Shown one piece after another: positions 53,992 to 63,527 of a stretch of 64,000 bases of DNA. Source of the stretch: Rhodovibrionaceae bacterium (GTDB taxonomy: Bacteria; Pseudomonadota; Alphaproteobacteria; Kiloniellales; DSM-21159). The DNA is taken from assembly GCA_028279885.1 (NCBI GenBank), contig JANQMX010000064.1, positions 117,695 to 181,694 on the forward strand, read 5' to 3'. The notes under the pieces are model-generated. The model was not told where the DNA came from. It saw only the letters and a list, made by a program, of their open reading frames with translations, and searched no databases. The position numbers and the translations under genes were made by a program. Position 1 is the first letter of the stretch, and each line of letters starts with the position of its first letter.

Positions 53992-54933
53992 ATGAAAGCA
54001 CTGGTGTTGGAGGAGAGTCGTGCGCTGCGCCTCCGCGAGATCGAGGCCCCTGAGGCCCGTCCAGGCGAAGCGTTGGTTCGCGTTGAAGTCGCCGGTATCG
54101 GCGGCAGCGAATATCTCGGATTTGCCAACCCTGGTATCCGGCCGTTGCCCAACGTCATGGGCCATAGCATTGCAGGCATAGCCGCTGACGGTCGGCGGGT
54201 GGCGGTCAACCCACTGCGTGGCTGCGGCGTCTGCGCAGCTTGCTTGGCAGACCTCGTGCAGCTTTGCGACTCCTGGTCTTTGATCGGCGTTCAATCCGAC
54301 GGCGGTTTCGCCCAGGTCGTTTCGGTGCCTTTGGAGTCCCTCGTCGAGCTGCCGAACGATCTGTCTTGGGAGCAGGCCGCCTTCGTTGAGCCCTTCGCCA
54401 ATTCCGTCAACGCGTGGGAGATTTCCGGGGCAGGGTCTAGCGACCGTATCGCCGTGATCGGCGCCGGCGGCCTCGGCTTGGGCCTGACGGCTTGTGCCGC
54501 GGAGGCGGGCTGCGAGACCCTCGCGGTGTGCGATCTTTCGCCGACACGGCTGCAGGCGGCCCGTGATCTTGGCGCATCGTATGTCGGCGAGGCCCTGGAC
54601 GGGCGCTACGATGTTGTCTTCGATACCGTTGGTTCAGCCGATACGAGGCAGATGGCGCTTGAAGCGACACACAGCGGCGGTCATTGCGTCTTCCTTGGCT
54701 TTGCTTCGGCGCTGACGGAGATCGACATCTCGGCAGTCATACGCCAGCAAAAGCGGCTGAGCGGTGCATTCGTTTACTCTGCCCGCCAGTTTTCAAAGGC
54801 GCTTGACCTCGCGCGCCTCTGCCATCGGGACTGGGTGCGGAACCTGTCTTTCGACGCCGTTGCCCCCTTGCTGGAGGGCTACCTGGCAGGCGACTTCTCC
54901 GTTGTCAGAGCAGCCCTGCGACCCAACGCGTAG
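53992..54933 (+). CDS. MDR-family dehydrogenase lacking catalytic-zinc ligands
   Basis: A 313-aa medium-chain dehydrogenase/reductase. The structural zinc cysteines are kept (Cys78, Cys81, Cys84, Cys92 in GCGVCAACLADLVQLC) and the NAD(P) motif is VIGAGGLGLGL. At the catalytic site, the usual Cys of GICGSD is Gly37 (GIGGSE) and the Glu of GHE is Ser59 (GHS), with His58 kept. So the catalytic zinc is probably lost or changed. The start MKALVLEES has a GGGG element upstream. A polyol or quinone-type reduction is possible. It precedes a 2OG-oxygenase gene. Confidence 0.85.
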   Translation: MKALVLEESRALRLREIEAPEARPGEALVRVEVAGIGGSEYLGFANPGIRPLPNVMGHSIAGIAADGRRVAVNPLRGCGVCAACLADLVQLCDSWSLIGVQSDGGFAQVVSVPLESLVELPNDLSWEQAAFVEPFANSVNAWEISGAGSSDRIAVIGAGGLGLGLTACAAEAGCETLAVCDLSPTRLQAARDLGASYVGEALDGRYDVVFDTVGSADTRQMALEATHSGGHCVFLGFASALTEIDISAVIRQQKRLSGAFVYSARQFSKALDLARLCHRDWVRNLSFDAVAPLLEGYLAGDFSVVRAALRPNA

Positions 54934-55053
54934 GACAAGCGCTGCTTCTCCGAAGTGCGCGATACGCACGCCAGTTTTGGCTTGAACGATGGAGGCCTGC
55001 CGGCCTATCCCAGCCCTTCAAACAGTCTGGTGTTCAAGAAAGAGCTCAAACGA

Positions 55054-55695
55054 ATGGCGCAGCCCCCACGTCCTGCTCCCATGTTCCCGACCTATCTTTG
55101 GTCGACCAGTATCGACGACGAGATCCGTGCCAGCTTGGATCCGGCGATCAACGCCACGGTGCGGCAGATTCTCGCTGAGGAGCTGGCCAAGCCGCTGATC
55201 AAGACGTACCAGACGCATCAGCAACTGCATCACCTGCCGGAGTTCGCCCCACTGGTCGCTGCCGCTGTGGAGGCGGGAGGCGCCATTCTGGATGCCTTCG
55301 ATGCGGAGCAGCGGGACATGGTGATGACCGGCTGCTGGGCCAATCTCGGCGTACCGCAGGCCAGCCACGTCGCCCACCATCACCCCAACAACTTCCTGTC
55401 CGGGGTCTATTATCCGGTGGTGCCCAGCGGCGGCGACCGCATCGTCTTTCACGATCCCCGCCCGCAGACGCAGATCATCGTGCCGCGTTTCAAGAAGTAC
55501 AATCAGTACAACGGCTCGGGCGTGACGGTGGGCATCAAGGCCGGTGCCATGCTGCTGTTCCCGGCCTGGCTGACCCACTCGGTGCCGTCCAACAACAGCC
55601 AGGGCGAACGTCTCTCGATCGCCTTCAATCTCAACTTCACCCAGTTTACCGAGACGGTCAGCCCACCGCGCTGGGAAGGCACCGGGGTGATGTAG
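55054..55695 (+). CDS. 2OG-Fe(II) oxygenase family protein
   Basis: A 213-aa protein of the putative 2-oxoglutarate/Fe(II) oxygenase group (TIGR02466-like, as recalled). Diagnostic stretches are HHHPNNFLSGVYYPVVP, RIVFHDPRPQ, LLFPAWLTHSVPSNNS and RLSIAFNLNF; His in HHHP and in LTHSV, with an Asp in HDPR, are the likely iron ligands and 2OG binders. I prefer ATG 55054; GTG 54955 is an alternative. It follows the MDR gene by 120 nt on the same strand. Substrate unknown. Confidence 0.8.
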   Translation: MAQPPRPAPMFPTYLWSTSIDDEIRASLDPAINATVRQILAEELAKPLIKTYQTHQQLHHLPEFAPLVAAAVEAGGAILDAFDAEQRDMVMTGCWANLGVPQASHVAHHHPNNFLSGVYYPVVPSGGDRIVFHDPRPQTQIIVPRFKKYNQYNGSGVTVGIKAGAMLLFPAWLTHSVPSNNSQGERLSIAFNLNFTQFTETVSPPRWEGTGVM

Positions 55696-55714
55696 CCCAG
55701 ACGGCTTGTCGTCT

Positions 55715-56563
55715 CTATTGCCCGTCAGCGCCCGCCGCTGTCTGTCGCGCCTTCTGCTCCGCGATCAAGCTTTCCAGCCTCGCGCGACTGATTGCACCTT
55801 CGACGATCGCATCGCCGAAGACGAAGACCGGCGAGCCGCGCAGGCGCAGGGACTCGGCGAGGCGGTTGTTTGCTTCGACACGCTGGGCGATCTCGTCGCT
55901 GGCCATGTCGCGGCGTAGGCGCGCGACGTCCAGGCCCAGGCTTTCAGCCACAGAGACGACCAGCGCCTCGCCTGGCTCGCCGCTGGTGTCCATCAGCGCC
56001 TCGCGAAAGCGTTCGTAAGCGCCCTGCCGGCCGGCGGCCAGAACGGCGCGCGCTGCGTATTCGGACTCGGGGCCGAGCAGAGGCCAGTCGACGATGACAT
56101 GCTTCAGTTCGTCATCGTCGGCCACAAGATCGGCGACGATCGGAGCGATCACCTTGCAGTAGGGGCAGCGGAAGTCGAAGAACTCGACCAGCACGAAGTC
56201 GCCGCCGGCAGGGCCAAGGACCGGGAGCGCGGGGTCCGAAAAGAGGCCGCTGCGGATCTGCTCCGGCGTCAGGGGCTCACGGACCGGTGCGTCGGCGCCG
56301 GCGAAGTCCGGCATGGGGATCTGGAGAAAGCCATCTCCGCTGCGACGCACGCTGGCCAGGCGATAGAAGCCCAGGTCGTCGGGACCGCTGAGTATGAGCG
56401 CCTCATCGGGTTCTTCGCGGCCGCCGAAAAAAAGGATGCCCAAGAGCAGGATCAGGAGCAGAAACCAGCCCTGCGTCGCGCGGGACAGTGTGCGGCGCTT
56501 CGGCGCCGTCGTCTTGTCAGGTTCGGGCGGCTCCGCGCCGCTTTGCTGCGGCTTCTCAGTCAA
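55715..56563 (-). CDS. Membrane-anchored DsbA-family thiol oxidoreductase
   Basis: A 282-aa protein with one membrane anchor (about 32-48, GWFLLLILLLGILFFGG) and a periplasmic thioredoxin-fold domain. The active site is CPYC (133-136) in FFDFRCPYCKVIAP, and the cis-Pro loop is RGSPVFVFGD. It belongs to the Com1/DsbA-like group. The start is probably TTG at 56563, overlapping the end of the N-carbamoylputrescine amidase gene by 8 nt. Disulfide formation or isomerisation in the envelope is inferred. Confidence 0.85.
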   Translation of the reverse strand: MTEKPQQSGAEPPEPDKTTAPKRRTLSRATQGWFLLLILLLGILFFGGREEPDEALILSGPDDLGFYRLASVRRSGDGFLQIPMPDFAGADAPVREPLTPEQIRSGLFSDPALPVLGPAGGDFVLVEFFDFRCPYCKVIAPIVADLVADDDELKHVIVDWPLLGPESEYAARAVLAAGRQGAYERFREALMDTSGEPGEALVVSVAESLGLDVARLRRDMASDEIAQRVEANNRLAESLRLRGSPVFVFGDAIVEGAISRARLESLIAEQKARQTAAGADGQ

Positions 56564-57437
56564 GCGCGCCCTGCCGGCCGGTCATGCTCAGGAGTGGCTC
56601 GTAGAGGTCGGGCCGGCGGTCGCGGAACAGGCCCCAGGACGCGCGAAAGGCGTGCAGCGCCTCCCGCTCGAAGGTCGCCGTAATGACGGCGTCTTCCTCT
56701 TGGCCCGCGTCGGCCAGCTTGGCGCCGGTCTCGTCGGTGATGAAGGAGGCGCCGTAGAAGTGCATCTCGACGCTGTCCGCCTGCTCACGCCCGACCCGAT
56801 TTGAGGCCACCACCGGTATGCAGTTGCTGGCTGCATGGCCTTGCATGGCGCGCTGCCAATGATCGCGGGAGTCGAGGCTCGGATCCTGTGGCTCGCTGCC
56901 GATCGCGGTGGGGAAGAAGATCACCTCGGCACCCTGCAGAGCGAGGCAGCGGGCCACCTCCGGAAACCATTGGTCCCAGCAGATGCCGGCGCCGAGCCGG
57001 CCGAAGCGGGTGTCGACCACGGTGAAGCCGCTGTCGCCGGGGCTGAAATAGAACTTTTCCTGATAGCCGGGGCCTTGGGGAATGTGGCTCTTGCGGTAGA
57101 GACCGAGCGCCCGGCCGTCCGCATCCAGCCAGCAGAGCGAATTGAAGTAGGCGTTGTGGGCGCGCTCGAAGAAGGAGATCGGCAGGACGACCCGCAGGTT
57201 CGAGGCCAGCTCGCTGAAGCGAGCTAGTAGGGGGTTGTCCTTATAGGGCTTGGCCAGTGCGAAGAGCTCCCGCTTCTGGTCAGGGCAGAAGTAAGGAGTC
57301 TCGAAGAGCTCCTGCAACAGGATGACCTCCGCGCCCTGGGCTGCTGCCTCGCAGACCAGGGCTTCGGCCTTTTTGAGGTTGGCTTCGCGATCCCAACTGC
57401 AGCTCATCTGCGTCGCGGCCACGGTGATCGTCGTCAT
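56556..57437 (-). CDS. aguB: N-carbamoylputrescine amidase
   Basis: A 293-aa nitrilase-superfamily amidase with the Glu43 (LLQELFETPYF), Lys116 (YRKSHIP) and Cys153 (GICWDQWFPE) triad. It closely resembles AguB, which hydrolyses N-carbamoylputrescine to putrescine, CO2 and ammonia. A GGAGGA ribosome site lies 9 nt before the ATG. It sits between the transaminase and DsbA-like genes, supporting a role in agmatine/putrescine use. No agmatine deiminase gene (aguA) is in the window. Confidence 0.9.
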   Translation of the reverse strand: MTTITVAATQMSCSWDREANLKKAEALVCEAAAQGAEVILLQELFETPYFCPDQKRELFALAKPYKDNPLLARFSELASNLRVVLPISFFERAHNAYFNSLCWLDADGRALGLYRKSHIPQGPGYQEKFYFSPGDSGFTVVDTRFGRLGAGICWDQWFPEVARCLALQGAEVIFFPTAIGSEPQDPSLDSRDHWQRAMQGHAASNCIPVVASNRVGREQADSVEMHFYGASFITDETGAKLADAGQEEDAVITATFEREALHAFRASWGLFRDRRPDLYEPLLSMTGRQGALD

Positions 57438-57476
57438 CGCTGCTCATCCTCCGCCGTGGCCGCGCCGGCCCTTGCG

Positions 57477-58862
57477 TTAGCCGACGCCCAGGTCGTTGGC
57501 CGTTTGGTCCAAGGATTGGTGCAGCCGCGCGACCACCTGGTCGATTTCCTCACGGCTTATAGTCAGCGGTGGCGACATGATCATGGCATCGCGCACGGCG
57601 CGGATCACAACGCCGTTATCGAAGCAGTGAGTCCGGCATTTGATCGTGGCCTCGGCGCTGCTGGGGAAACGGCTGCGGGTGGACTTGTCCTGCACGATCT
57701 CAAGCGCGCCGAGCATGCCGATACCACGCACCTCCCCGACCAAGGGGTGATCGGCCAAGCTCTGCAAGCGCTCTTGTAGATAAGGGCCGGTGTCGGTTTT
57801 GACGCCCTCGACGATGCCTTCCTCGTCGAGGATGCGCAGGTTTTCGAGCGCCAGAGCGCAGCAGACCGGATGGCCGGAGTAGGTGTAGCCGTGGGCGAAC
57901 TCGCCGCCCTCGTAGTCGATCAGGGCCTCGCCGATGCGGTCGTGCACCATAACGGCGGACAGCGGCAGATAGCCGGAGGTGATCTGCTTGGCCATGGTCA
58001 TGAGGTCGGCCTCGATGCCGTAGGCCTGGCTCCCGAACCATTCGCCGGTGCGCCCGAAGCCGCAGATCACCTCGTCGGCGACAATCAGCACGTCGTACTG
58101 GCGGCAGATGCGCTGCACCTCGGGCCAGTAGCTCGCCGGCGGGACCAGGACGCCGCCGGCACCTTGGACCGGCTCGCCGATGAAGGCAGCCACCTTGTCT
58201 GGGCCGACTTCCAGGATCTTGTCCTCGATCGCCTTGGCCGCCTTGAGCCCGAACTCCTCGGGCGAGAGATCGCCGCCGAAATCGTACCAGTAGGGTGGCA
58301 TCACGTGATGGAAGCCGGGCAGCGGCAGGCCGAAGCGTTCCTGCATCGGGCGCATGCCGCCCAGGCTGGCGGCCGCCATGGTCGAGCCGTGATAGGCGTA
58401 CTCGCGGCTGATGAAGTCGGTCTTCTCGGGCTTGCCGACGCAGTGCCAGTAGTGGCGCACCAGGCGCACGACGGTGTCGTTGGACTCCGAGCCTGAAGAG
58501 CCGAAGAAGGCACGGTTGAAGCCCTCGGGCGTCAGCTCGGCCAGCCGCTCGGCCAGCTCGACTGCGGGCGGCACGGTGGTCTGGAAGAAGCTGTTGTAAT
58601 AGGGCAGCTCCAGGAGCTGTCGGTAGGCCGCCTCGGCCAGCTCCTTACGGCCATAGCCGACCGCCACGCACCAGAGCCCGGCCATGGCGTCCAGGAGCCG
58701 GTGGCCCTCCGAGTCGGTCAGCCAGCAGCCTTCCGCCTCGACGATGATGCGGTTGCCGCCGGCTTCCTGGCGGGCGAGGTAGTCGGAAAAGGGCGAGAGG
58801 TGGTGGCGCAGATCGAGCTGGCGCCAGCGTGCGGTGGAATTGCGGTCGGGTTGAACGTTCAT
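57477..58862 (-). CDS. Class III aminotransferase, putrescine/omega-amino type
   Basis: A 461-aa PLP-dependent transaminase of the SpuC-like subgroup (putrescine to pyruvate). Motifs: PLP region NRAFFGSSGSESNDTVVRLV, IVADEVICGFGRTGEWFGS and the Schiff-base Lys in TMAKQITSGYLP. The ATG 58862 has a GGAG site 8 nt upstream; the frame from 58892 is open but unsupported. It lies 39 nt upstream of aguB. Alternative substrates are beta-alanine or other omega-amines. Confidence 0.9.
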   Translation of the reverse strand: MNVQPDRNSTARWRQLDLRHHLSPFSDYLARQEAGGNRIIVEAEGCWLTDSEGHRLLDAMAGLWCVAVGYGRKELAEAAYRQLLELPYYNSFFQTTVPPAVELAERLAELTPEGFNRAFFGSSGSESNDTVVRLVRHYWHCVGKPEKTDFISREYAYHGSTMAAASLGGMRPMQERFGLPLPGFHHVMPPYWYDFGGDLSPEEFGLKAAKAIEDKILEVGPDKVAAFIGEPVQGAGGVLVPPASYWPEVQRICRQYDVLIVADEVICGFGRTGEWFGSQAYGIEADLMTMAKQITSGYLPLSAVMVHDRIGEALIDYEGGEFAHGYTYSGHPVCCALALENLRILDEEGIVEGVKTDTGPYLQERLQSLADHPLVGEVRGIGMLGALEIVQDKSTRSRFPSSAEATIKCRTHCFDNGVVIRAVRDAMIMSPPLTISREEIDQVVARLHQSLDQTANDLGVG

Positions 58863-59049
58863 GCTGTCGCTCCGAAGGAATGCCAGTAGCAAAGGACGAA
58901 AACGGGGCCGGCCCGGTTGCGAGCGGGCCGCGGAGTGTCCTTCGGTGCTAGGGATTGAAGTCGATGCGGGCGCAGAGGATCAGCAGCTCGCTATGGCGGG
59001 CACGCGGCGCTGATCGGAGCAGGGCTTGCATGCAAGAACCCTAGCAGCC

Positions 59050-60399
59050 TCAGACGTTGAGGAGAAGGTGCTCCCGCTCCCAGGACGAGATGACCTGCTG
59101 GTAAGCGTTGAGCTCGGCATCCTTCACGGCGGCGAGGGCGTCGATGAACTCTTCACCGAACACTTCTTTCAGGGCGCGGCTGCCGTTGAAGCGATAGATA
59201 GCGTCGTAGAGCGTGCGCGGCAGGGTGTGAGCCAGCTTGTAGGCGCTGCCTTCCTGCGGGCGAGTCGGCTTCAGTTTCTTTTCCATGCCGATGTAGCCGC
59301 AGGCGAGGGTGGCGGCAAAGGCCAGATAGGGGTTGGCGTCTGCGCCGGCCACCCGGTTCTCGACCCGGCGAGCCGAGGGCTCCGAGTGGGGCACGCGCAG
59401 GCCAACCGTGCGGTTGTCGTAGCCCCAGTGGGTGTTGATGGGGGCGTCCATCCAGGGCATCAGCCGCCGGTAGCTGTTCACGTTGGGGGCCAAGAGCGGC
59501 ATCACCGCGGGCAGATAGCGCTGCAGGCCGGCGATGTACTGCAGGAAGCGGCTGGTGTCGCGCCCGGTCTTGGTGGCGAAGAGGTTGCGCCCGGTCTTGG
59601 CGTCGAGCAGCGACTGATGGATGTGCATGGAGCTGCCGGGCTCGCCCTGCATCGGCTTGGCCATGAAGGTGGCGTAGACTTTATGGCGTAGCCCTGCTTC
59701 CCGCACTGTGCGCTTGAACAGGAAGGCCTCGTCGGCCTTGGCCAGCGCCGTGCCGTGGTTGAAGTTCATCTCCATCTGTGCCGGGCCGCTCTCGTGCGCC
59801 AGGGTATCGATGTCGATGCCCTGCGCCTCGCAGAAGTCGTAGACGTCCTCGAACAACGGGTCGAACTCGTTGACCGCATCGACCCCATAGGCTTGGCGGG
59901 CGACCTCGCGCCGGCCCGAGCGGCCGATCGGCGGCTGCAGGGGATAGTCGGCGTCCTCGTTGATCTCGACCAGGTAGAACTCGAGTTCCGGCGCCACGAT
60001 GGGCTGCCAGCCCTTGGCTTCGTAGAGCGCCAGCACATGCTTGAGGACACTGCGGCTGGCATAGGGCACCACCGTGCCGTCGAGGTAATAGGCGTCGCAG
60101 ATGACCTGCGCCGTCGGCTCGTCCGGGTACCAGGGCACGATGCGGATGGTCGAAGCGTCGGGCCGGAGATAGACGTCCTGAATGGCCGGGCTGTAGACGC
60201 CGGTTTCTTCGTCGGGATAGGAGCCGGTCACCGTCTGCACGAAGACCGCTTCGGGAATGCGCAGACCGTTGCCGCTCAAGCCCTTGATGAACTTGGCGGC
60301 CGGCAGGATCTTGCCGCGGGCGATGCCGGCCAGGTCGGGGACGATGCACTCGACCTCTTCGATGCGGTGCTCGGCGAGAAATTCTTCAAGTACGGCCAT
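59050..60399 (-). CDS. Glutamine-synthetase-family gamma-glutamylpolyamine ligase-like protein
   Basis: A 449-aa member of the GS superfamily, with the beta-grasp part (ECIVPDLAGIARGKILP), substrate site LEFYLVE and SGPAQMEMNFNHG, and ATP site VPHSEPSARRVENR. The sequence fits PuuA/SpuB-type gamma-glutamylputrescine synthetases more than GlnA (no GlnA adenylylation context). With the neighbouring transaminase and AguB it suggests amine ligation in polyamine use. Substrate is unproven. Confidence 0.85.
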   Translation of the reverse strand: MAVLEEFLAEHRIEEVECIVPDLAGIARGKILPAAKFIKGLSGNGLRIPEAVFVQTVTGSYPDEETGVYSPAIQDVYLRPDASTIRIVPWYPDEPTAQVICDAYYLDGTVVPYASRSVLKHVLALYEAKGWQPIVAPELEFYLVEINEDADYPLQPPIGRSGRREVARQAYGVDAVNEFDPLFEDVYDFCEAQGIDIDTLAHESGPAQMEMNFNHGTALAKADEAFLFKRTVREAGLRHKVYATFMAKPMQGEPGSSMHIHQSLLDAKTGRNLFATKTGRDTSRFLQYIAGLQRYLPAVMPLLAPNVNSYRRLMPWMDAPINTHWGYDNRTVGLRVPHSEPSARRVENRVAGADANPYLAFAATLACGYIGMEKKLKPTRPQEGSAYKLAHTLPRTLYDAIYRFNGSRALKEVFGEEFIDALAAVKDAELNAYQQVISSWEREHLLLNV

Positions 60400-60533
60400 G
60401 GGAATCGCTTCGGGGAGTCATGCAGGCGGTATTGCCTGCCGCACGATAGCGCCTGAAAGGTAAAGCTCAATTTCTAAGCTGCTGCGGCTACATCGAGCAG
60501 CGGTCGACATAGCCGCAGTTCGTGCCAAGCCGT

Positions 60534-61652
60534 CTACAGCCGCAAAGCCTCCTGCGGCGGCGTGTAGCTCATCTCGTGCGCCTGAGCCACCGCACGGTAG
60601 GTTATCTTGCCCTCCGCCACGTTGAGGCCGGCCATGAGATGGGCGTTCTCCGCCAAAGCCAGGCGCGCGCCTTTGTTCGCCAAGTCCAACACGAAGGGCA
60701 GGGTGGCGTTGTTGAGGGCGTTGGTCGAGGTGCGGGCGACGGCGCCCGGCATGTTGGCAACGCAGTAGTGCACCACGTCGTCGACCACGTAGGTCGGGTC
60801 GTCGTGGGTCGTCGCCCGGCTGGTCTCGAAGCAACCGCCCTGATCGATGGCGATGTCGACCAGCACGGCCCCGGGCTTCATCTCCTGAACCATGTGCTCG
60901 GTCACCAAGCGCGGCGCCGCCGCACCGGGCACCAGCACGGCACCGACCACCAGATCGGCGCCCAGCACGTGCTGCTCGATGGCGTCGACGGTGGAATAGA
61001 TGGTGTTCAGCATGGGGCCGAACTGCAGGTCGAGCTCGTAGAGACGGTCCAAATTCTTGTCGATGACCGTCACATGGGCTTCCAGGCCCATTGCCATGCG
61101 TGCGGCGTTGGTGCCGGCGACGCCACCGCCGATCACGACCACGCGGCCGGCCGCCACGCCGGGCACGCCGCCCAGCAGCATGCCGGCGCCGCCCTGCTCT
61201 TTCTCCAGGCAGTGGGCGCCGACCTGGATGGACATGCGCCCGGCCACCTCGCTCATCGGCGCCAGGAGCGGCAGGCGGCCGTTGCGATCGGTGACCGTCT
61301 CGTAGGCGATGGCGATGGCGCCCGAGTCCACCAGACCCTGCGTCTGCTTCAGGTCCGGGGCGAGATGCAGGTAGGTGAAGAGCACCTGGCCCTCGCGCAG
61401 CATGGCGCATTCCTTGGGCTGCGGCTCTTTCACCTTCACCACCATATCGGCCTTGGCGAAGACCTCGGCGGCGTCCGCGGCGATGGTCGCGCCAGCGCGC
61501 TCATAGTCTTCGTTGAAGAAGCCGACACCGGCCCCGGCGTTGGTCTCGATGATCACCTGATGGCCATGATGCACCAGCTCCCGCACGGAGCTGGGGACGA
61601 GGCCGACCCGATATTCTTGCGTTTTGATTTCCTTGGGAACGCCGACGAGCAT
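60534..61652 (-). CDS. ald: Alanine dehydrogenase
   Basis: A 372-aa NAD-dependent alanine dehydrogenase: [20 protein letters not shown] at the start, catalytic Lys in VVKVKEPQ, His in TYLHLAPD, and [18 protein letters not shown] for NAD. The ATG at 61652 is favoured by a GGTGG element and gives the family length; the frame is open to 61751. It would regenerate pyruvate for the transaminase or release ammonia. It is 134 nt upstream of the ligase gene. Confidence 0.95.
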   Translation of the reverse strand: MLVGVPKEIKTQEYRVGLVPSSVRELVHHGHQVIIETNAGAGVGFFNEDYERAGATIAADAAEVFAKADMVVKVKEPQPKECAMLREGQVLFTYLHLAPDLKQTQGLVDSGAIAIAYETVTDRNGRLPLLAPMSEVAGRMSIQVGAHCLEKEQGGAGMLLGGVPGVAAGRVVVIGGGVAGTNAARMAMGLEAHVTVIDKNLDRLYELDLQFGPMLNTIYSTVDAIEQHVLGADLVVGAVLVPGAAAPRLVTEHMVQEMKPGAVLVDIAIDQGGCFETSRATTHDDPTYVVDDVVHYCVANMPGAVARTSTNALNNATLPFVLDLANKGARLALAENAHLMAGLNVAEGKITYRAVAQAHEMSYTPPQEALRL

Positions 61653-61823
61653 CTTTCCACCCATTCGCTTTTTTTGTTGGCCCGAGGGCGCGGAGCCTCC
61701 GAGATGGATGGACGCCGCCCCCGTCTTTGCGACGGTCGCATAAGGACTCAAGCCAGCGGCGCAGGCAAGCGCTGCGACCCTGCAATCTGATGATGGTCTG
61801 GTATAACAGGCTGGAATTGCGAA

Positions 61824-61851
61824 ACCCCGCCGGAGGGCGGTCCGGCGGGGT
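61824..61851 (-). terminator. Rho-independent-type terminator of the EF-hand gene
   Basis: A 10-bp stem (61824-61833 with 61842-61851, GC-rich) around an 8-nt loop, 33 nt after the EF-hand stop. On the minus strand the stem is followed by a short TTT, so termination may be modest. Confidence 0.7.
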
Positions 61852-61884
61852 CTCTAGACGGGTGCGAAGAACCGCTGACGGAAG

Positions 61885-62289
61885 CTAGTTGCGGTTCTTC
61901 TTGTTGCGCATCTCGGCCAGCGCCTGCTTGAACTCCTCGTTGGTGATCTCGCCATTGCCGTCAGCGTCCATCTGCGAGAAGCGCTCCTGGCCGATGGCGA
62001 TGAACTCGCTTTCTTGGATCACGCCGTCGCTGTTGGCGTCGATGCGGTCGAAGCGTTTATTGACCTTGCGCTGGGCCTCATCCTTGGTGACCGAACCGTC
62101 GTCATTGCGGTCCCAACGTTCGAAGCGTTTCGCGCGGCTTTCGTCGAACTCGCTTTGGCTGATGACGCCGTCGGAGTTCGTATCCATGCGCTCGAAGGCG
62201 CGGTCGGCTTTGTCGGCTGCGGTTGCCACGCCGAGAGACAAGGCAACGAAGAGGGCCCCAAGGCTGGCCGAGGTGAGCGGAATAGTCAT
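61885..62289 (-). CDS. Exported EF-hand calcium-binding protein
   Basis: A 134-aa protein with a signal peptide (about 1-24, ending ATAAD) and four EF-hand loops: DTNSDGVISQSE, DRNDDGSVTKDE, DANSDGVIQESE and DADGNGEITNEE. All four keep the acidic positions at 1, 3, 5 and 12. It likely binds Ca2+ in the periplasm. It is monocistronic with its own terminator. The start at 62289 is fixed by the signal; the frame to 62478 is rejected. Function beyond Ca2+ binding is unknown. Confidence 0.9.
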   Translation of the reverse strand: MTIPLTSASLGALFVALSLGVATAADKADRAFERMDTNSDGVISQSEFDESRAKRFERWDRNDDGSVTKDEAQRKVNKRFDRIDANSDGVIQESEFIAIGQERFSQMDADGNGEITNEEFKQALAEMRNKKNRN

Positions 62290-62372
62290 TTTTATCGTTC
62301 TCCAGAGTTGGTCTCTGGCGATGGTTACGCGGGCTCTTCGGCGGCTATCCCCAATTCCTATGTGAAATTCTG

Positions 62373-63203
62373 TTAATGTTGGCGCGCGAGGAGCTCGTAG
62401 AGCGCAACGGCCGTGGCGACCGAGAGATTCAACTCCTTGAGCGGGCCCGGCGTCGGCAGGCTCAAGAGAAGGTCGCAACGCTCTCGGGTCAGGCGCCGCA
62501 GTCCTTGTCCTTCAGCCCCCATAACCAGGGCAATGCGCTCCGGGAGGCTTGCTTCAGCAAGGGATTGCACGGCCTCCGAGGCCAAGCCGATGCACCAGTA
62601 GTTTTGCCGTTTCAGGCTTTCCAGTGCTTGGGCGAGGTTGGGGACCTGGATATAGGGCATGCACTCCATGGCGCCGGACGCGCTCTTGGCCATGGCGCCG
62701 GTTTCTCCCGGTGCGTGGCGCCGGGTCGTGACCACCGCGGCCGCGCCGAAGGCGGCGGCAGAGCGCAGCACGGCGCCGATGTTGGCCGGGTCGCTCGCCT
62801 GATCGAGACAGACCAGCAGACGGCGGCCCGCGCCGGCATCGGCCACCTCCTCGATGCCCGGCTGCGAGAGCGGTTGGGTTTCCAGGGCATAGCCTTGATG
62901 CACGGCGGAGGGGCTAACCAGGACGTCTTCGATCTCCTCACGCCGAGCGCTTTCGGGCTGGGGCGCCCGTTCGCGCCCGGCGAGCAAGCGGGCGATCTCC
63001 TCCCCATCGCGCCGCTCGGCCTCCTCGCTGAGCAGCAGCCGTCGTAGGCGTCTTTTTCGGTTGCCGAGCGCAGCCAGGACCGCGTGCCGGCCCCAAAGCC
63101 AATGCCCCGTATCCTTCGCGGTCCGCGCCTCGGCAGGCGGTTTGACAGGACGCTGAGAACCGGCTGGGGGGCGTGTCTTCCGCTGCGGCTTGCGCTTGGC
63201 CAC
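62373..63203 (-). CDS. rlmB: 23S rRNA 2'-O-ribose methyltransferase (TrmH/SpoU family)
   Basis: A 276-aa RNA methyltransferase probably modifying 23S rRNA G2251. SPOUT motifs are LVCLDQASDPANIGAVLRSAAAFGA, IALVMGAEGQGLRRL and LNLSVATAVALYELL. An N-terminal basic tail and L30e-like substrate-binding domain (WLWGRHAVLAALGNRKRRLRR) precede them. Its location next to tRNA-Tyr, tRNA-Gly and tuf is common in alphaproteobacteria. A different 2'-O-ribose target is possible. Confidence 0.9.
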   Translation of the reverse strand: MAKRKPQRKTRPPAGSQRPVKPPAEARTAKDTGHWLWGRHAVLAALGNRKRRLRRLLLSEEAERRDGEEIARLLAGRERAPQPESARREEIEDVLVSPSAVHQGYALETQPLSQPGIEEVADAGAGRRLLVCLDQASDPANIGAVLRSAAAFGAAAVVTTRRHAPGETGAMAKSASGAMECMPYIQVPNLAQALESLKRQNYWCIGLASEAVQSLAEASLPERIALVMGAEGQGLRRLTRERCDLLLSLPTPGPLKELNLSVATAVALYELLARQH

Positions 63204-63365
63204 GTGCTTTACTATCCTCCGATCAACAAATAGGCGTCTGCTTCGCCGCGGCGTTCGGGCGGCGAGCAGTCTATTGTTGGCTTTCCGGTTGACAGCAAGG
63301 CAAAAATCGCGCTAAGGGCCTGCGCTCTTGGCCGATGCTTCAATCCGAGACAATGGCGGCTTCCC

Positions 63366-63450
63366 GGAGGGGTGCCCGAGTGGTTAAAGGGGACGGGCTG
63401 TAAACCCGTTGGCTTAGCCTACGCTGGTTCGAATCCAGCTCCCTCCACCA
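63366..63450 (+). tRNA. tRNA-Tyr (GTA)
   Basis: An 85-nt class II tRNA with a long variable arm and encoded CCA. Acceptor GGAGGGG pairs with TCCCTCC, the anticodon loop is CTGTAAA (GTA), and the T stem is GCTGG/CCAGC. It is 78 nt upstream of tRNA-Gly. Confidence 0.96.
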
Positions 63451-63527
63451 TGTCTCGGGAGGAGTCCGCGGCCGGTCGGTGGCTGGTTCTGGTGAAGACG
63501 GGCTTTAAGTTTAGAGACGAGCCTTGC

